Below are positions 50,952-60,002 of a DNA stretch of 64,000 bases, in pieces. The notes beneath the pieces are model-generated. The model saw nothing but the letters and a program-made list of their open reading frames with translations, was not told the DNA's origin and searched no databases. The translations under genes were made by a program, and so were the position numbers. The DNA is taken from the NCBI GenBank assembly GCA_900318815.1, contig ONMA01000013.1, positions 1-64,000 of the forward strand, written 5' to 3'. Each line of letters opens with the position of its first letter. The first letter of the stretch is position 1. The stretch comes from an uncultured Prevotellaceae bacterium. GTDB lineage: Bacteria; Bacteroidota; Bacteroidia; Bacteroidales; Bacteroidaceae.

Positions 50952-51845
50952 ATGAAAAACGAGGTGAAGATTGCCCTTGTGGCCATCGTAGGTATTGTGC
51001 TGTTGTTTTTCGGCATGCAGTTTCTGAAGGGGCTTACTATGTCGGGTAGCGGAAACACTTACTATGCCGTGTTCAATGATGTGAGTGGCGTGTCGGCTGC
51101 CTGTCCTGTCTATGCCAACGGCTACAAGGTGGGCGTTGTCGAGGACGTGGACTACGACTATGCCCAGCCCGACCGTATCGTGGCCGTCTTGGGGCTTGAC
51201 GATCGTTTGCAGCTGCACAAGGGAACGCGGGCCGAGATTGTCAGCGACATGCTGGGCAACGTGAAGCTGGAGCTGAGGCTTGGCAACGCCGGCGAGGCTG
51301 TTGTGAACGCCGGCGACACCCTTGTAGGCGTCAAGGAGGAGGGCCTTACGAGCAAGGCCGGAGCGATGATTCCCCAGATAGAGCAGGTATTGCCCAAGCT
51401 GGACTCTATCCTGGCCAGCATTAATGCGCTGTTGGCCGACCCCGCCTTGGCCAACTCCGTACACAACGTGGAGGGTATTACGGCCAGCCTGACCTCGACA
51501 ACACGACAGCTGAGCGAGCTGACGTCAACGCTGAACAGACAGATGCCGCAGATGATGACGAAGGTGGACGGCGTGCTGACTAATACCGAGGGGCTGACCC
51601 ACCAACTCAACGAGCTTGACGTGGCCGCCACCATGCATAAGGTCGATGCTACGCTGGCCAACGTGCAGCAGATGACCGCCGCGCTGAATAGCAAGGAGGG
51701 CTCCCTCGGACTGCTGATGCACGACCCGTCGTTCTATATGAACCTGTCGAACACCATGCGCGATGCCGACTCCTTGATGATCGACCTGAAGAGGCATCCC
51801 AAGCGATATGTACACTTCTCGGTGTTCGGTAAAAAAGATAAGTAA
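50952..51845 (+). CDS. MlaD-type MCE protein
   Basis: 297 residues. One N-terminal membrane anchor (VKIALVAIVGIVLLFFGMQFL), then the MCE domain (YYAVFNDVSGVSAACPVYANGYKVG) and a long helical C-terminal part (ASLTSTTRQLSELTSTLNRQM). It is the substrate-binding component of a lipid-transport ABC system of Mla type; the permease and ATPase are not in this window. It shares an operon with the amidase gene. Confidence 0.9.
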   Translation: MKNEVKIALVAIVGIVLLFFGMQFLKGLTMSGSGNTYYAVFNDVSGVSAACPVYANGYKVGVVEDVDYDYAQPDRIVAVLGLDDRLQLHKGTRAEIVSDMLGNVKLELRLGNAGEAVVNAGDTLVGVKEEGLTSKAGAMIPQIEQVLPKLDSILASINALLADPALANSVHNVEGITASLTSTTRQLSELTSTLNRQMPQMMTKVDGVLTNTEGLTHQLNELDVAATMHKVDATLANVQQMTAALNSKEGSLGLLMHDPSFYMNLSNTMRDADSLMIDLKRHPKRYVHFSVFGKKDK

Positions 51846-51863
51846 GTTTTATTTTGTCTAAAT

Positions 51864-51896
51864 AAGAAACGGGCTGAAAGGCTCGTTTCTTTTTGT
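51864..51896 (+). terminator. Intrinsic terminator after the MCE gene
   Basis: The stem AAGAAACGGGC / GCTCGTTTCTT (51864-51874 and 51881-51891, with one G-T pair) and a six-base loop are followed by TTTTTG. It is the best classical terminator in the window and ends the folB/amidase/MCE run. Confidence 0.85.
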
Positions 51897-52131
51897 CTAA
51901 AGTGCTGTTTTTCAAGAGGTTCGATATATGCAATAGTGTTTGGAACTATATTTTTCGTGAAACATCATAAACACCCCTTTCATAGTTAGTTACGATAATT
52001 GTAAACACAAATCACGAATGAGCCCGATTTGTTTATATCAGATTTTTTTCCGAACTTTGCATCCGTAAAACTGGAAGCAAGGCTATATCTTGTAACATAA
52101 ACTTACTAAATCAACAATTATCAACGCCTAC
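51897..52131 (+). promoter_or_regulatory. dnaA promoter region
   Basis: TTTG at 52028-52031, 20 bases, GAACTTTG at 52052-52059 (GA in place of TA). I see no clear 9-mer DnaA boxes (TTATCCACA-type) and no DUE-like arrangement that would support an origin here. Confidence 0.5.
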
Positions 52132-53541
52132 ATGCAGCAGAGACATCAAGCTCTGTGGGAGAATTGCCTGCATCTCATCAGGCAGAACGTCACAGAGCAG
52201 ATATACAAAACGTGGTTCGAACCCATCGTCTTCGAGTCCTACAACGAGCAGGAGAAGAAGATGCTGGTGCAGGTGCCAAGTATGTTCTTCTATGAATACT
52301 TGGAGCAGAACTACGTCAGGCTCATGGGGTGGGCACTTGCTAACAGTTTTCAGGCTAACGTCACACTTACTTATCGCATCGTAACCGACAAGGCGAATGG
52401 GCTTACGCAGGATGCGGAGGGCGAACGCCCTGCTGACATCGAAGGTCCGCAGCCCACGACCCGTGGCAACAAGGCACCTACGGTGCTGGATGCAGCCGTG
52501 CCGCAGGAGCTGGATGCGCAGTTAGACGCGAAGAAGACCTTCGACAGCTTCATCGAAGGCGACTCGAACAAGCTACCGCGCACCGTGGCTCTCTCCATTG
52601 CCGAGCATCCCGGGCGTTCGGCTTTCAACCCGTTCTTCATCTTCGGCCCTTCGGGGTGCGGCAAGACGCATCTTGTTAACGCCATCGGCGTGCAATGTAA
52701 GCGGCTCTATCCGCAGCAACGGGTGCTCTACGTCTCGGCACGCCTGTTCCAGGTGCAGTTCACCGATGCCGTAAGACAGAACACGACCAACGACTTCATC
52801 AACTTCTACCAGAGCATCGACGTGCTGATTGTCGACGATATTCAGGAGTGGGCTACTTCGCCGAAGACGCTCGACACCTTCTTCCATATCTTCGACCACC
52901 TGTTCCGTTTGGGCAAGCAGATTGTCTTGGCCAGCGACCGGCCTCCCGTCGACCTGGCTGGCGTGAAGGACAGGCTGCTCACGCGCTTCTCCTGTGGCCT
53001 GATTGCCGAACTTGAGCGGCCCAACGTGCAGCTCTGCATCGACATCCTGAACTCGAAGTGCAGGCGCGACGGCCTGAAGATTCCTGCCAACGTCATCCAG
53101 TTCATCGCCCAGACGGCCAACGGCTCTGTGCGCGACCTCGAAGGCGTGGTCAACGGGCTGATGGCTTATTCCATCGTCTACAACTCACATATCGACATGC
53201 ACTTGGCCGAGCGTGTCATCAAGCGTGCCGTCAAGGTCGACAATCATCCGCTTACCGTCGACGATATTCTTGATGCCGTGTGCCAGCACTTTGGCGTTAC
53301 CCAGCAGAACGTGTTCGGCAAGAGCCGTAAGCGCGAGTTTGTTCAGGCCCGTCAGGTATCCATGTATCTGGCGCAGAAGTACACCAAGATGCCCAGTGCC
53401 CGCATAGGGAAGCTCATCGGCGGGCGCGACCACAGCACCGTCATCCACAGCTGCACGGCGATAGAGCAGCGGCTGAAGGTCGACAAGGCATTTGCCGGGG
53501 AAATGAACAGCATCGAGGGTTCTTTCCGTCTGAAGCAATAG
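52132..53541 (+). CDS. dnaA: Chromosomal replication initiator DnaA
   Basis: 469 residues, the normal length. Domain I is residues 1-85. A linker with Pro/Gly-rich sequence follows, then the AAA+ domain with Walker A GPSGCGKTH (172-180), Walker B VLIVDDIQ and SRFSCGL-type sensor region. Domain IV carries the DNA-binding signature GGRDHSTVIHS. It opens the origin and initiates replication. It has its own promoter. Confidence 0.97.
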   Translation: MQQRHQALWENCLHLIRQNVTEQIYKTWFEPIVFESYNEQEKKMLVQVPSMFFYEYLEQNYVRLMGWALANSFQANVTLTYRIVTDKANGLTQDAEGERPADIEGPQPTTRGNKAPTVLDAAVPQELDAQLDAKKTFDSFIEGDSNKLPRTVALSIAEHPGRSAFNPFFIFGPSGCGKTHLVNAIGVQCKRLYPQQRVLYVSARLFQVQFTDAVRQNTTNDFINFYQSIDVLIVDDIQEWATSPKTLDTFFHIFDHLFRLGKQIVLASDRPPVDLAGVKDRLLTRFSCGLIAELERPNVQLCIDILNSKCRRDGLKIPANVIQFIAQTANGSVRDLEGVVNGLMAYSIVYNSHIDMHLAERVIKRAVKVDNHPLTVDDILDAVCQHFGVTQQNVFGKSRKREFVQARQVSMYLAQKYTKMPSARIGKLIGGRDHSTVIHSCTAIEQRLKVDKAFAGEMNSIEGSFRLKQ

Positions 53542-53678
53542 GGTGGGTATTGTGCCTTTCTATTGAGCAAAATAAATACAGCACGTGTGATTAAGGTTTG
53601 CCCCCTGTAAGCACTTGGGTTGTCATCTTGCATATCTCGGCAACTGGAAGCGCAGCAGAAGCCCGAAGGGCTGAAAAT

Positions 53679-53815
53679 ATTACAGGCAGGGGTGTAAACC
53701 CCTGCAAATAGGCGATGTGTAACCCCAACCCCGAGGGGTGGTAGAACTATCTGTCGCCCCTTCGGGGCTAATATTGCCATCCGCTCTTGCAGGGGTTTAC
53801 ACCCCTGCCTGTAAT
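53679..53815. repeat. Inverted repeat pair with 29-bp perfect arms
   Basis: Arms 53679-53707 and 53787-53815 are exact complements. Each arm contains its own GCAGGGGTGTAAACCCCTGC hairpin. Between them are GAGGGGTGG and GCCCCTTCGGGGC palindromes. There is no transposase; a MITE- or REP-like element is likely. Confidence 0.85.
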
Positions 53816-53904
53816 CTCAACGCCCCTTCGGGGCTATCCCTGGGAGATGTGTATAAAGTAGCCCTTTGGGAGGGCTTGGGTCGGTTTCTTGGCTTGAGCA
53901 TTAA

Positions 53905-53958
53905 TAATTAATAAAATTCGTGAATAAAATTACGGGTAATTAAGGTAATTCGTTTCAG
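53905..53958 (+). repeat. Solo copy of the AATTCGTTTC dispersed repeat (short)
   Basis: AAAATTCGTGAATAAAATTA then GTAATTAAGGTAATTCGTTTC; same order as the right repeat of the GxxExxY cassette. A degenerate further copy may lie at 63190-63235 on the minus strand. Confidence 0.6.
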
Positions 53959-54017
53959 ACCTCATTTGGGACTTTTTTAAGTTTCGTGTCCTTTCACACG
54001 GAAAAGTTCCAATTTAT

Positions 54018-54048
54018 TTTGCTGTTCCCTCGGTTTTTCGTATATTTG
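54018..54048 (+). promoter_or_regulatory. Promoter of the GH3 gene
   Basis: TTTG at 54018-54021, 19 bases, TATATTTG at 54041-54048: full consensus. This supports a start codon after 54048, namely 54097 rather than the upstream ATG at 53986. Confidence 0.8.
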
Positions 54049-54096
54049 CAACCCATATTGTTGAAAAGAACGATTACCAACATAAGACCAAAAACT

Positions 54097-56733
54097 ATGA
54101 TGATGAAAAGACTATCGACAATGATGGCAAACCTGGCTGTCGCGGCCAGCCTTTGCGCCCAGACATTACCCTATCAGGATGCCAGCCTTAGCGCGCAGCA
54201 GCGGGCTGACGATTTGTTGACAAGACTGACACTCGAAGAGAAAGTCAGTCTGATGATGGACACGTCGCCTGCCATTCCGCGTCTCGGCATTCCGCAGTTC
54301 CAATGGTGGAACGAAGCCTTGCATGGCATAGGCCGCAACGGCTATGCCACCGTATTCCCTATTACGATGGCTATGGCAGCATCGTGGGACGACGCTTTGC
54401 TCCATCAAGTCTTTACTGCCGTCAGCGACGAGGCCCGCGTAAAGGCGCAGCAGGCAAAGCGTTCCGGCGACATCAAACGCTATCAGAGCCTGTCGTTCTG
54501 GACTCCCAACATCAACATCTTTCGTGACCCCCGCTGGGGACGCGGTCAGGAGACCTACGGCGAAGACCCGTACCTGACCACCAGGATGGGCCTTGCCGTG
54601 GTGCGTGGCCTGCAGGGTGTGGGCTATCAGGGCGAAGACCTCGGGGTGAGTAAGTACCGCAAGCTGTTGGCCTGCGCCAAGCACTTCGCCGTACACAGCG
54701 GGCCGGAGTGGAACCGTCATGAGTTCAATATAGAAGACCTGCCAGAGCGCGACCTCTGGGAAACCTATCTCCCGGCTTTCAAGGCACTGGTGCAGGAGGG
54801 CAAGGTGGCCGAGGTGATGTGTGCCTACCAGCGCATTGACGGACAGCCCTGCTGTGCCCAGACCCGTTATGAACAGCAGATCCTGCGCGACGAGTGGGGT
54901 TTCGACGGACTGATTACCAGCGACTGTGGCGCCATTCGCGACTTCCTTCCCCGCTGGCACAACGTTGCCCGGAACAGCGCGGAGGCCAGTGCCAAGGCCG
55001 TCCTGGCAGGCACCGACGTGGAGTGTGGCTCGGAGTATAAGCATCTGCCCGAAGCCGTCAGGCGTGGCGAAGTGAAAGAGGCCGACCTTGACAGGAGTCT
55101 CCGTCGTCTGCTCATTGCCCGCTTCGAGCTGGGCGACTTCGACCCCGACGACCAGAATGCCTGGACGAAGATTCCCGAAAGCGTCGTGGCCTCCAAGGAA
55201 CATAAGGCTCTTGCTGCGCAGATGGCGCTGAAGAGCATCGTGCTGTTGCAGAACAGGAATAGCGTGCTGCCCCTGGGCAACCCTTCTAATGCCTGGTCGG
55301 GCTCAGCCACCGACATCGTTGTCATGGGGCCTAACGCCAACGACTCCGTGATGATGTGGGGAAACTATGCGGGCTATCCCACCCGCACCATCACGGCCCT
55401 TGAAGGCATTATGAAGAAAGCCCGGACAGTGGATGCAAAGAGCAGGGTGAGGTATATCCAGGGGTGCGGCCTGACGCGCAACGAGGCATTCGAGAGCCGG
55501 TTTGGGGAGATTCGCACTCCCAAGGGCGGCAAGGGCCTGCAGGCAACCTACTGGAACAACACCACCATGAGCGGAACGCCTGCCGCCGAGGTGAGCATGC
55601 AGCAGAGCGTGCAGCTGAGCAATGGCGGCAATACCGTGTTTGCCCCAGGCGTGAACCTCGAGTATTTCTCCGCCCGACTGGAAGGCACCTTGATTCCCAC
55701 CCGCAACGAGACGCTTCTTTTCGACATCAACGGCGACGACCGGCTGCGGCTCCTCGTCAATGGCGACACCCTTGCCAACTTCTGGAAGGTGCGTCAGCGC
55801 ATCCAGGGAGCCAAGACGGAGTTAGAGGTAAAGGCTGGTCAGCCCTATCGCATCCAGATTGACTATGTGCAGGAGGCGGGCTATGGAGCCCTGAACTTCG
55901 ACGTGAAGAAGAAAATCAATCCTACCCCCGAGGAACTGCTCGCACAGATAGGAACGACTGAGACCATCATCTTTGTGGGCGGCATCTCTCCCAGCTTGGA
56001 AGGCGAGGAGATGAAGGTGAGCGAACCCGGTTTCAGGGGTGGCGACCGCACCAGCATCGAACTGCCCCAAGCACAGCGCGACCTGCTGGCTGCCCTTCAT
56101 CGGGCGGGCAAGAAGGTGATTTTCATCAACTGTTCGGGTTCGGCGATGGGGCTCCTGCCCGAGCTGGAGTCGTGCGACGCCATCCTTCAATGGTGGTATG
56201 GCGGCGAGCTGGGTGGCACGGCCTTGGCCGAAGTCCTCTTTGGCAACCAGGCACCCAGCGGCAAACTGCCCATCACTTTCTACAAGAGTACCGACGAACT
56301 GCCCGACTTCCTCGACTACAAGATGAAGAACCGCACCTATCGCTACTTCACGGGCGAACCGTTGTTCCCCTTTGGCTTCGGACTCTCCTATACCACGTTC
56401 GAGATAGGCAAGCCCGTCTATCAGGACGGGAAGGTGACGGTACGGGTGAGGAATGCAGGTGCTGCTGGCCCGTCCTGTACGGAAACCGTGCAGGTATATA
56501 TCCGCAACACAGCCGACCAAGAAGGCCCGCAGAAGACGCTCCGTGGCTATGCTCAGGTGACGCTGGCACCCGGACAGGCCGAGACCGTCGGCATCGACTT
56601 GCCCCGCAGCAGTTTCGAGGGCTGGGATGCACGGACGAACACCATGCGCGTCGTACCCGGTACTTACGAACTGATGGTGGGTAACAGCAGCGCCGACAAG
56701 GATTTGCAGAAAATCTTGGTGACTATCAAATAA
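54097..56733 (+). CDS. GH3 beta-glycosidase (xylosidase-like) with PA14 domain
   Basis: Start at 54097 (MMMKRLSTMMANLAVAASLCAQ, a signal peptide), since the promoter lies inside the longer frame. The GH3 (alpha/beta)8 domain has RLGIPQFQWWNEALHG, then CAKHFAVHSGPE, EVMCAYQRIDGQPCC and the nucleophile Asp in LITSDCGAI. A PA14 domain (about residues 490-640) is inserted in the second domain. The C-terminal fibronectin-III-like domain follows (FPFGFGLSYTTF). SDCGAI and NEALHG point to the beta-xylosidase branch, though specificity is not certain. It is exported, probably to the periplasm. Confidence 0.92.
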   Translation: MMMKRLSTMMANLAVAASLCAQTLPYQDASLSAQQRADDLLTRLTLEEKVSLMMDTSPAIPRLGIPQFQWWNEALHGIGRNGYATVFPITMAMAASWDDALLHQVFTAVSDEARVKAQQAKRSGDIKRYQSLSFWTPNINIFRDPRWGRGQETYGEDPYLTTRMGLAVVRGLQGVGYQGEDLGVSKYRKLLACAKHFAVHSGPEWNRHEFNIEDLPERDLWETYLPAFKALVQEGKVAEVMCAYQRIDGQPCCAQTRYEQQILRDEWGFDGLITSDCGAIRDFLPRWHNVARNSAEASAKAVLAGTDVECGSEYKHLPEAVRRGEVKEADLDRSLRRLLIARFELGDFDPDDQNAWTKIPESVVASKEHKALAAQMALKSIVLLQNRNSVLPLGNPSNAWSGSATDIVVMGPNANDSVMMWGNYAGYPTRTITALEGIMKKARTVDAKSRVRYIQGCGLTRNEAFESRFGEIRTPKGGKGLQATYWNNTTMSGTPAAEVSMQQSVQLSNGGNTVFAPGVNLEYFSARLEGTLIPTRNETLLFDINGDDRLRLLVNGDTLANFWKVRQRIQGAKTELEVKAGQPYRIQIDYVQEAGYGALNFDVKKKINPTPEELLAQIGTTETIIFVGGISPSLEGEEMKVSEPGFRGGDRTSIELPQAQRDLLAALHRAGKKVIFINCSGSAMGLLPELESCDAILQWWYGGELGGTALAEVLFGNQAPSGKLPITFYKSTDELPDFLDYKMKNRTYRYFTGEPLFPFGFGLSYTTFEIGKPVYQDGKVTVRVRNAGAAGPSCTETVQVYIRNTADQEGPQKTLRGYAQVTLAPGQAETVGIDLPRSSFEGWDARTNTMRVVPGTYELMVGNSSADKDLQKILVTIK

Positions 56734-56756
56734 CGCAACAGTCGCATGTATGAATA

Positions 56757-56830
56757 AAAAACAACGGATTACACGGATTCAACGGATTTTCTGACCCATA
56801 AATCCGTATAATCCGTAAAATCCGTTGTTT
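56757..56830. repeat. Imperfect inverted repeat of AACGGATT units
   Basis: The arms AAACAACGGATTACACGGAT and its inverse (56801-56830) match at about 26 of 30 bases, around a 12-base centre. It sits between the GH3 and the MG2/plug-like gene and could act as a terminator hairpin (no T run) or a dispersed repeat. Confidence 0.75.
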
Positions 56831-56850
56831 AATAGAACTATAAAAAAGAA

Positions 56851-59688
56851 ATGTTTATGAATCGATGTCTTTTGGTGCTATTCGCGCTCCTCGGCCCTTC
56901 TCTGTCTCACTTGCAGGCGGGTACGATTGACGATGTTCGTCAGGCTCTTGAGCAGTCATCCCTGTCGCAGGTGCAGGAGAAGGTGTATCTCCACACCGAC
57001 AACCAATGTTATTTCGTGGGCGACACGTTGTGGTATAAAGCCTATGTGGTGCGGGCCGACAACCACCAGCCCACCGACATGAGCCGTCTGCTCTACGTGG
57101 AACTCCTCTCGCCCGACGGTCTGGTGGTGGAGCGTCAGCAGATCATCGTCAGCCCCAAAGGCTTCACCTGTGGGCAGTTTGCCTTGCGCGACTCGCTCTA
57201 CAGCGGCTACTACGAGCTGCGTGCCTATACTCGCTGGATGCTCAACTTCAACGTGCGCCACCATCGTTACAGCACCCACGACACGTGGCTGTTCTATAGC
57301 AAGCAGATGGCCGCCGACTACTTCCGCATCTGGGACGGACTCTACTCGCGCGTCCTGCCCGTGTATAGCAAGCCCGAGGAGCCGGGCGACTACGATGCCC
57401 GCCGCATGTACCAGCGTCCGAAGACGCGCATTCCCAAGCAGAAGAAGGACGACCTCCTCGTCAGTTTCTACCCCGAGGGAGGCCATCTGATTGAAGGCGT
57501 AGTGAACAGCGTGGCCTTCGAAGTGACCGACCAGCACGGTCAGGCCGTCGATATTCGTGGCTCCGTGTCATCGGCAGACGTGCCCGCCTTCGACGTGAAG
57601 ACCGAATACATGGGGCGTGGCTCGTTCGTGGTGAAGCCTACCGGGCGTCGCCTGAAGGCTGCCTTCACCTGGAAGGGCAAGCAATATACCGCCGACCTGC
57701 CCAAGGCCGAGTCTGCCGGGGCCGCGTTGCGTCTTGATGGCTCGCGTCTTTCCATCGCCGCTGCCCAGCTGCCAGCGTTGAAGGGGAATGTTCATCCCCG
57801 CTACGGCGTGTCCGTATTGTGTCGTGGCGTGCTGAAGCATTTCCAGGAGGTCAGGTTTACGAATGGTGCCGCCACCGTCGACCTTCCCCTCGACAGTCTG
57901 CCTACAGGCGTTTGCGACGTCACCCTCTTCGACGATGAGGCCCACGTCCTTGCCGACCGCCTCTTCTTCGTCAATCATGGCGACCAGTCGCACCACCTCA
58001 TCACGGCTCCCGTCAACTCAGCCCATACCTACGAGCCTTACCAGAAGATAGAACTCCCCATTCAATGTCAGGGTGTCAGCGAGCCGACGCTCATATCCCT
58101 CTCCATCCGCGACACGAATACCGACGAACCCACCTACGACGACGGCAACCTCATGACTTCCATGCTCCTCTCGAGCGAGCTGCGCGGATTCATTGCCCGT
58201 CCCGCCTACTACTTCGAGAGCGACGATGCTAAGCACCGCCGCCACTTGGACCTGCTCATGATGGTGCAGGGATGGCGCAAGTACAAATGGCAGGAGCATG
58301 CCGACACCGCCTTCCGCCTGCGCTATGTGCCGGAGACCACCCTCACCGTCGAGGGTAACGTCTACCGCATGTTGAGCCTGAACGAGGTGGAACCCGACGA
58401 AATCAGCAACTGGCAGGACGGCGTGGGCATGCTCGCCCGCAAGACCAACAGCGAGGAGGACTATACAGACCCCTGGGCCGAGGAGGAGGAAGCGGCCTTT
58501 ATCTCGACCGAGGACGAGACGGGCTACGACGAGAATGCGGGCTCCGACATCATAGAGTTCGGCGATATTGGTACGGCCAACGATAATGTGGGCGTCAATC
58601 ATGGCAATCTGCGGCGCGAGGTACTGGTCGAGGCCGAACTGATTGTCGACAACCAGGTGGCTGGCCTGGTGCAGAAGACGCAGGATCGCGGCCATTTCAT
58701 GTTTGAGGTGCCTCCCTTCTATGGCGATGCCTATCTGAACATCAAGGCCTACAAGGAGACCGATTCCATCAAGAAGAACATGGCTTCGCGCAAGGACGCG
58801 AAGATTCTCGACGAGCGCGCCTTCCCCGACTTCTACGTGAAGCGCGATGTGTTCTTCCCGATGTTTACCCACGACTACACCTATTATGAGAAGCACCAGC
58901 CCGACATCGACACGGAGATGCTCATCGACACTCTTTCCGACCTGTCGATGGAGAACGACGTGTATCAGCTGGCCAACGTCAATGTGAAGGGTCGTCGGCG
59001 CGGTCGTCGCGGTATTGACTGGAAGAAGCCCGCCTTTGTCATGGATGCCTACGAGCTTTACAACGACATCACCGACCGTGGCCTCTCCTTCGGCAAGGTC
59101 GACATGCGCCAGTTTCCCGTCCAGGTGTGCCGCTACCTCTATGGCAACATGAACCGCTACAACTCGTTCCATGTCGACGGGCGCATCGACGGGGCCGTCT
59201 ACTATCGCAACTACTCGCCCCTCTCCGAGAATGCCAGTCTGGCTGAGCAAGCGGGACAGTTCCGTGCCAACCGCACGTCGCAATCGCTTTATGAGAAGCT
59301 ACAGCTGAAGCACTTGCAGGACATTCGCGTGTTCAGCGACTTCGAGCCGCGTACCGAGGACTCCACGATGGTAGAGGAGCGCTATTCAGCCGACGCTACG
59401 GTCGACCTCGTGCTGATACCCGACGACGGGGTGCAGCCCACCTTCCGCGACCGCCACATCCTCTTCCATGGCATCAGCTTTGCCGAGGACTTCTATCAGC
59501 CCGACTATGGGTCGCAGCAGCCTGCCGCGCCCACCGATTATCGGCGCACGCTCTACTGGAACCCCAACGCCGTGACCGACGAGCAGGGCCGCTTCACCGC
59601 CACTTTCTATAACAACAGCAAGCAGACGCGCATAAAAATGTCCGCCGCCGGCATCACCAGCGACGGACGGTTGCTCTACAGCAAGTGA
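56851..59688 (+). CDS. Large exported protein with MG2-like and TonB-plug-like parts
   Basis: 945 residues. Signal peptide (MFMNRCLLVLFALLGPSLSHLQA), then EKVYLHTDNQCYFVGDTLWYKAY, typical of the MG2 (alpha-2-macroglobulin-like) domain that opens a Bacteroidota family often annotated as carboxypeptidase-regulatory or TonB-plug-containing. Several beta-sandwich-like segments follow. A plug-like segment (NVNVKGRRRGRRG) near residue 710 and a final beta domain (DEQGRFTATFYNNS) end the protein. No beta-barrel is present, so it is not a full receptor. Its function is not established; a surface or periplasmic role is inferred from the signal peptide. Confidence 0.8.
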   Translation: MFMNRCLLVLFALLGPSLSHLQAGTIDDVRQALEQSSLSQVQEKVYLHTDNQCYFVGDTLWYKAYVVRADNHQPTDMSRLLYVELLSPDGLVVERQQIIVSPKGFTCGQFALRDSLYSGYYELRAYTRWMLNFNVRHHRYSTHDTWLFYSKQMAADYFRIWDGLYSRVLPVYSKPEEPGDYDARRMYQRPKTRIPKQKKDDLLVSFYPEGGHLIEGVVNSVAFEVTDQHGQAVDIRGSVSSADVPAFDVKTEYMGRGSFVVKPTGRRLKAAFTWKGKQYTADLPKAESAGAALRLDGSRLSIAAAQLPALKGNVHPRYGVSVLCRGVLKHFQEVRFTNGAATVDLPLDSLPTGVCDVTLFDDEAHVLADRLFFVNHGDQSHHLITAPVNSAHTYEPYQKIELPIQCQGVSEPTLISLSIRDTNTDEPTYDDGNLMTSMLLSSELRGFIARPAYYFESDDAKHRRHLDLLMMVQGWRKYKWQEHADTAFRLRYVPETTLTVEGNVYRMLSLNEVEPDEISNWQDGVGMLARKTNSEEDYTDPWAEEEEAAFISTEDETGYDENAGSDIIEFGDIGTANDNVGVNHGNLRREVLVEAELIVDNQVAGLVQKTQDRGHFMFEVPPFYGDAYLNIKAYKETDSIKKNMASRKDAKILDERAFPDFYVKRDVFFPMFTHDYTYYEKHQPDIDTEMLIDTLSDLSMENDVYQLANVNVKGRRRGRRGIDWKKPAFVMDAYELYNDITDRGLSFGKVDMRQFPVQVCRYLYGNMNRYNSFHVDGRIDGAVYYRNYSPLSENASLAEQAGQFRANRTSQSLYEKLQLKHLQDIRVFSDFEPRTEDSTMVEERYSADATVDLVLIPDDGVQPTFRDRHILFHGISFAEDFYQPDYGSQQPAAPTDYRRTLYWNPNAVTDEQGRFTATFYNNSKQTRIKMSAAGITSDGRLLYSK

Positions 59689-59725
59689 AAAATGTTCGAC
59701 CTGCGATTGAAAGACGCTGAAAGCG

Positions 59726-59895
59726 TCACCTCTCAATAGCCGTAGGTCGGTACGACCTGCGGATAGTAGATAAGGGAGGGGAAAGCACCCCAAAGGGGTG
59801 CCCCAACACCGCGTATTGGGCGACCCCTTTGGGGTCGATGTACCTTCTCACGTTCTATCCGCAGGTCGTACCGACCTACGGCTATTGAGAGGTGA
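59726..59895. repeat. MITE-like element with 41-bp perfect terminal inverted repeats
   Basis: 59726-59766 and 59855-59895 are exact complements (arm contains CAATAGCCGTAGGTCGG). The 88-base interior has GCACCCCAAAGGGGTGC and GCGACCCCTTTGGGGTCG hairpins and no ORF. A partial relative lies at 24505-24600. Non-autonomous mobility is likely but no transposase is present. Confidence 0.9.
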
Positions 59896-60002
59896 CTCTT
59901 GTTTTCCTTGTTTTATCTTGTTTTTCTTAAAGACGCGAAGCGTATAATCATACACGACCTTCGGTCGCTTGCTCTATAGTAAATTGAACCTCTTCACACT
60001 TA

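Larger units (their letters stand above)
53542..53985. other. Non-coding region with palindromic repeats after dnaA
   Basis: No gene is supported. It holds a perfect 29-bp inverted repeat pair (53679-53707 and 53787-53815, containing CAGGCAGGGGTGTAAACC), four GCCCCTTCGGGGC-type short hairpins, and a solo AATTCGTTTC repeat (53905-53958). Confidence 0.7.

Noticed and set aside
50130..51464. 444-codon minus-strand ORF
   Set aside because: Antisense shadow of the amidase and MCE genes.
51897..52131. Chromosomal origin next to dnaA
   Set aside because: No cluster of DnaA 9-mers is visible on either side of dnaA; only a promoter and unrelated palindromes are seen.
53986..54096. Longer N-terminus for the GH3 protein
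   Set aside because: The consensus promoter lies inside this stretch and the signal peptide begins at 54097.
58018..59283. 421-codon minus-strand ORF
   Set aside because: Antisense shadow of the MG2/plug-like gene; low-complexity Val/His/Gly composition typical of antisense GC-rich DNA.
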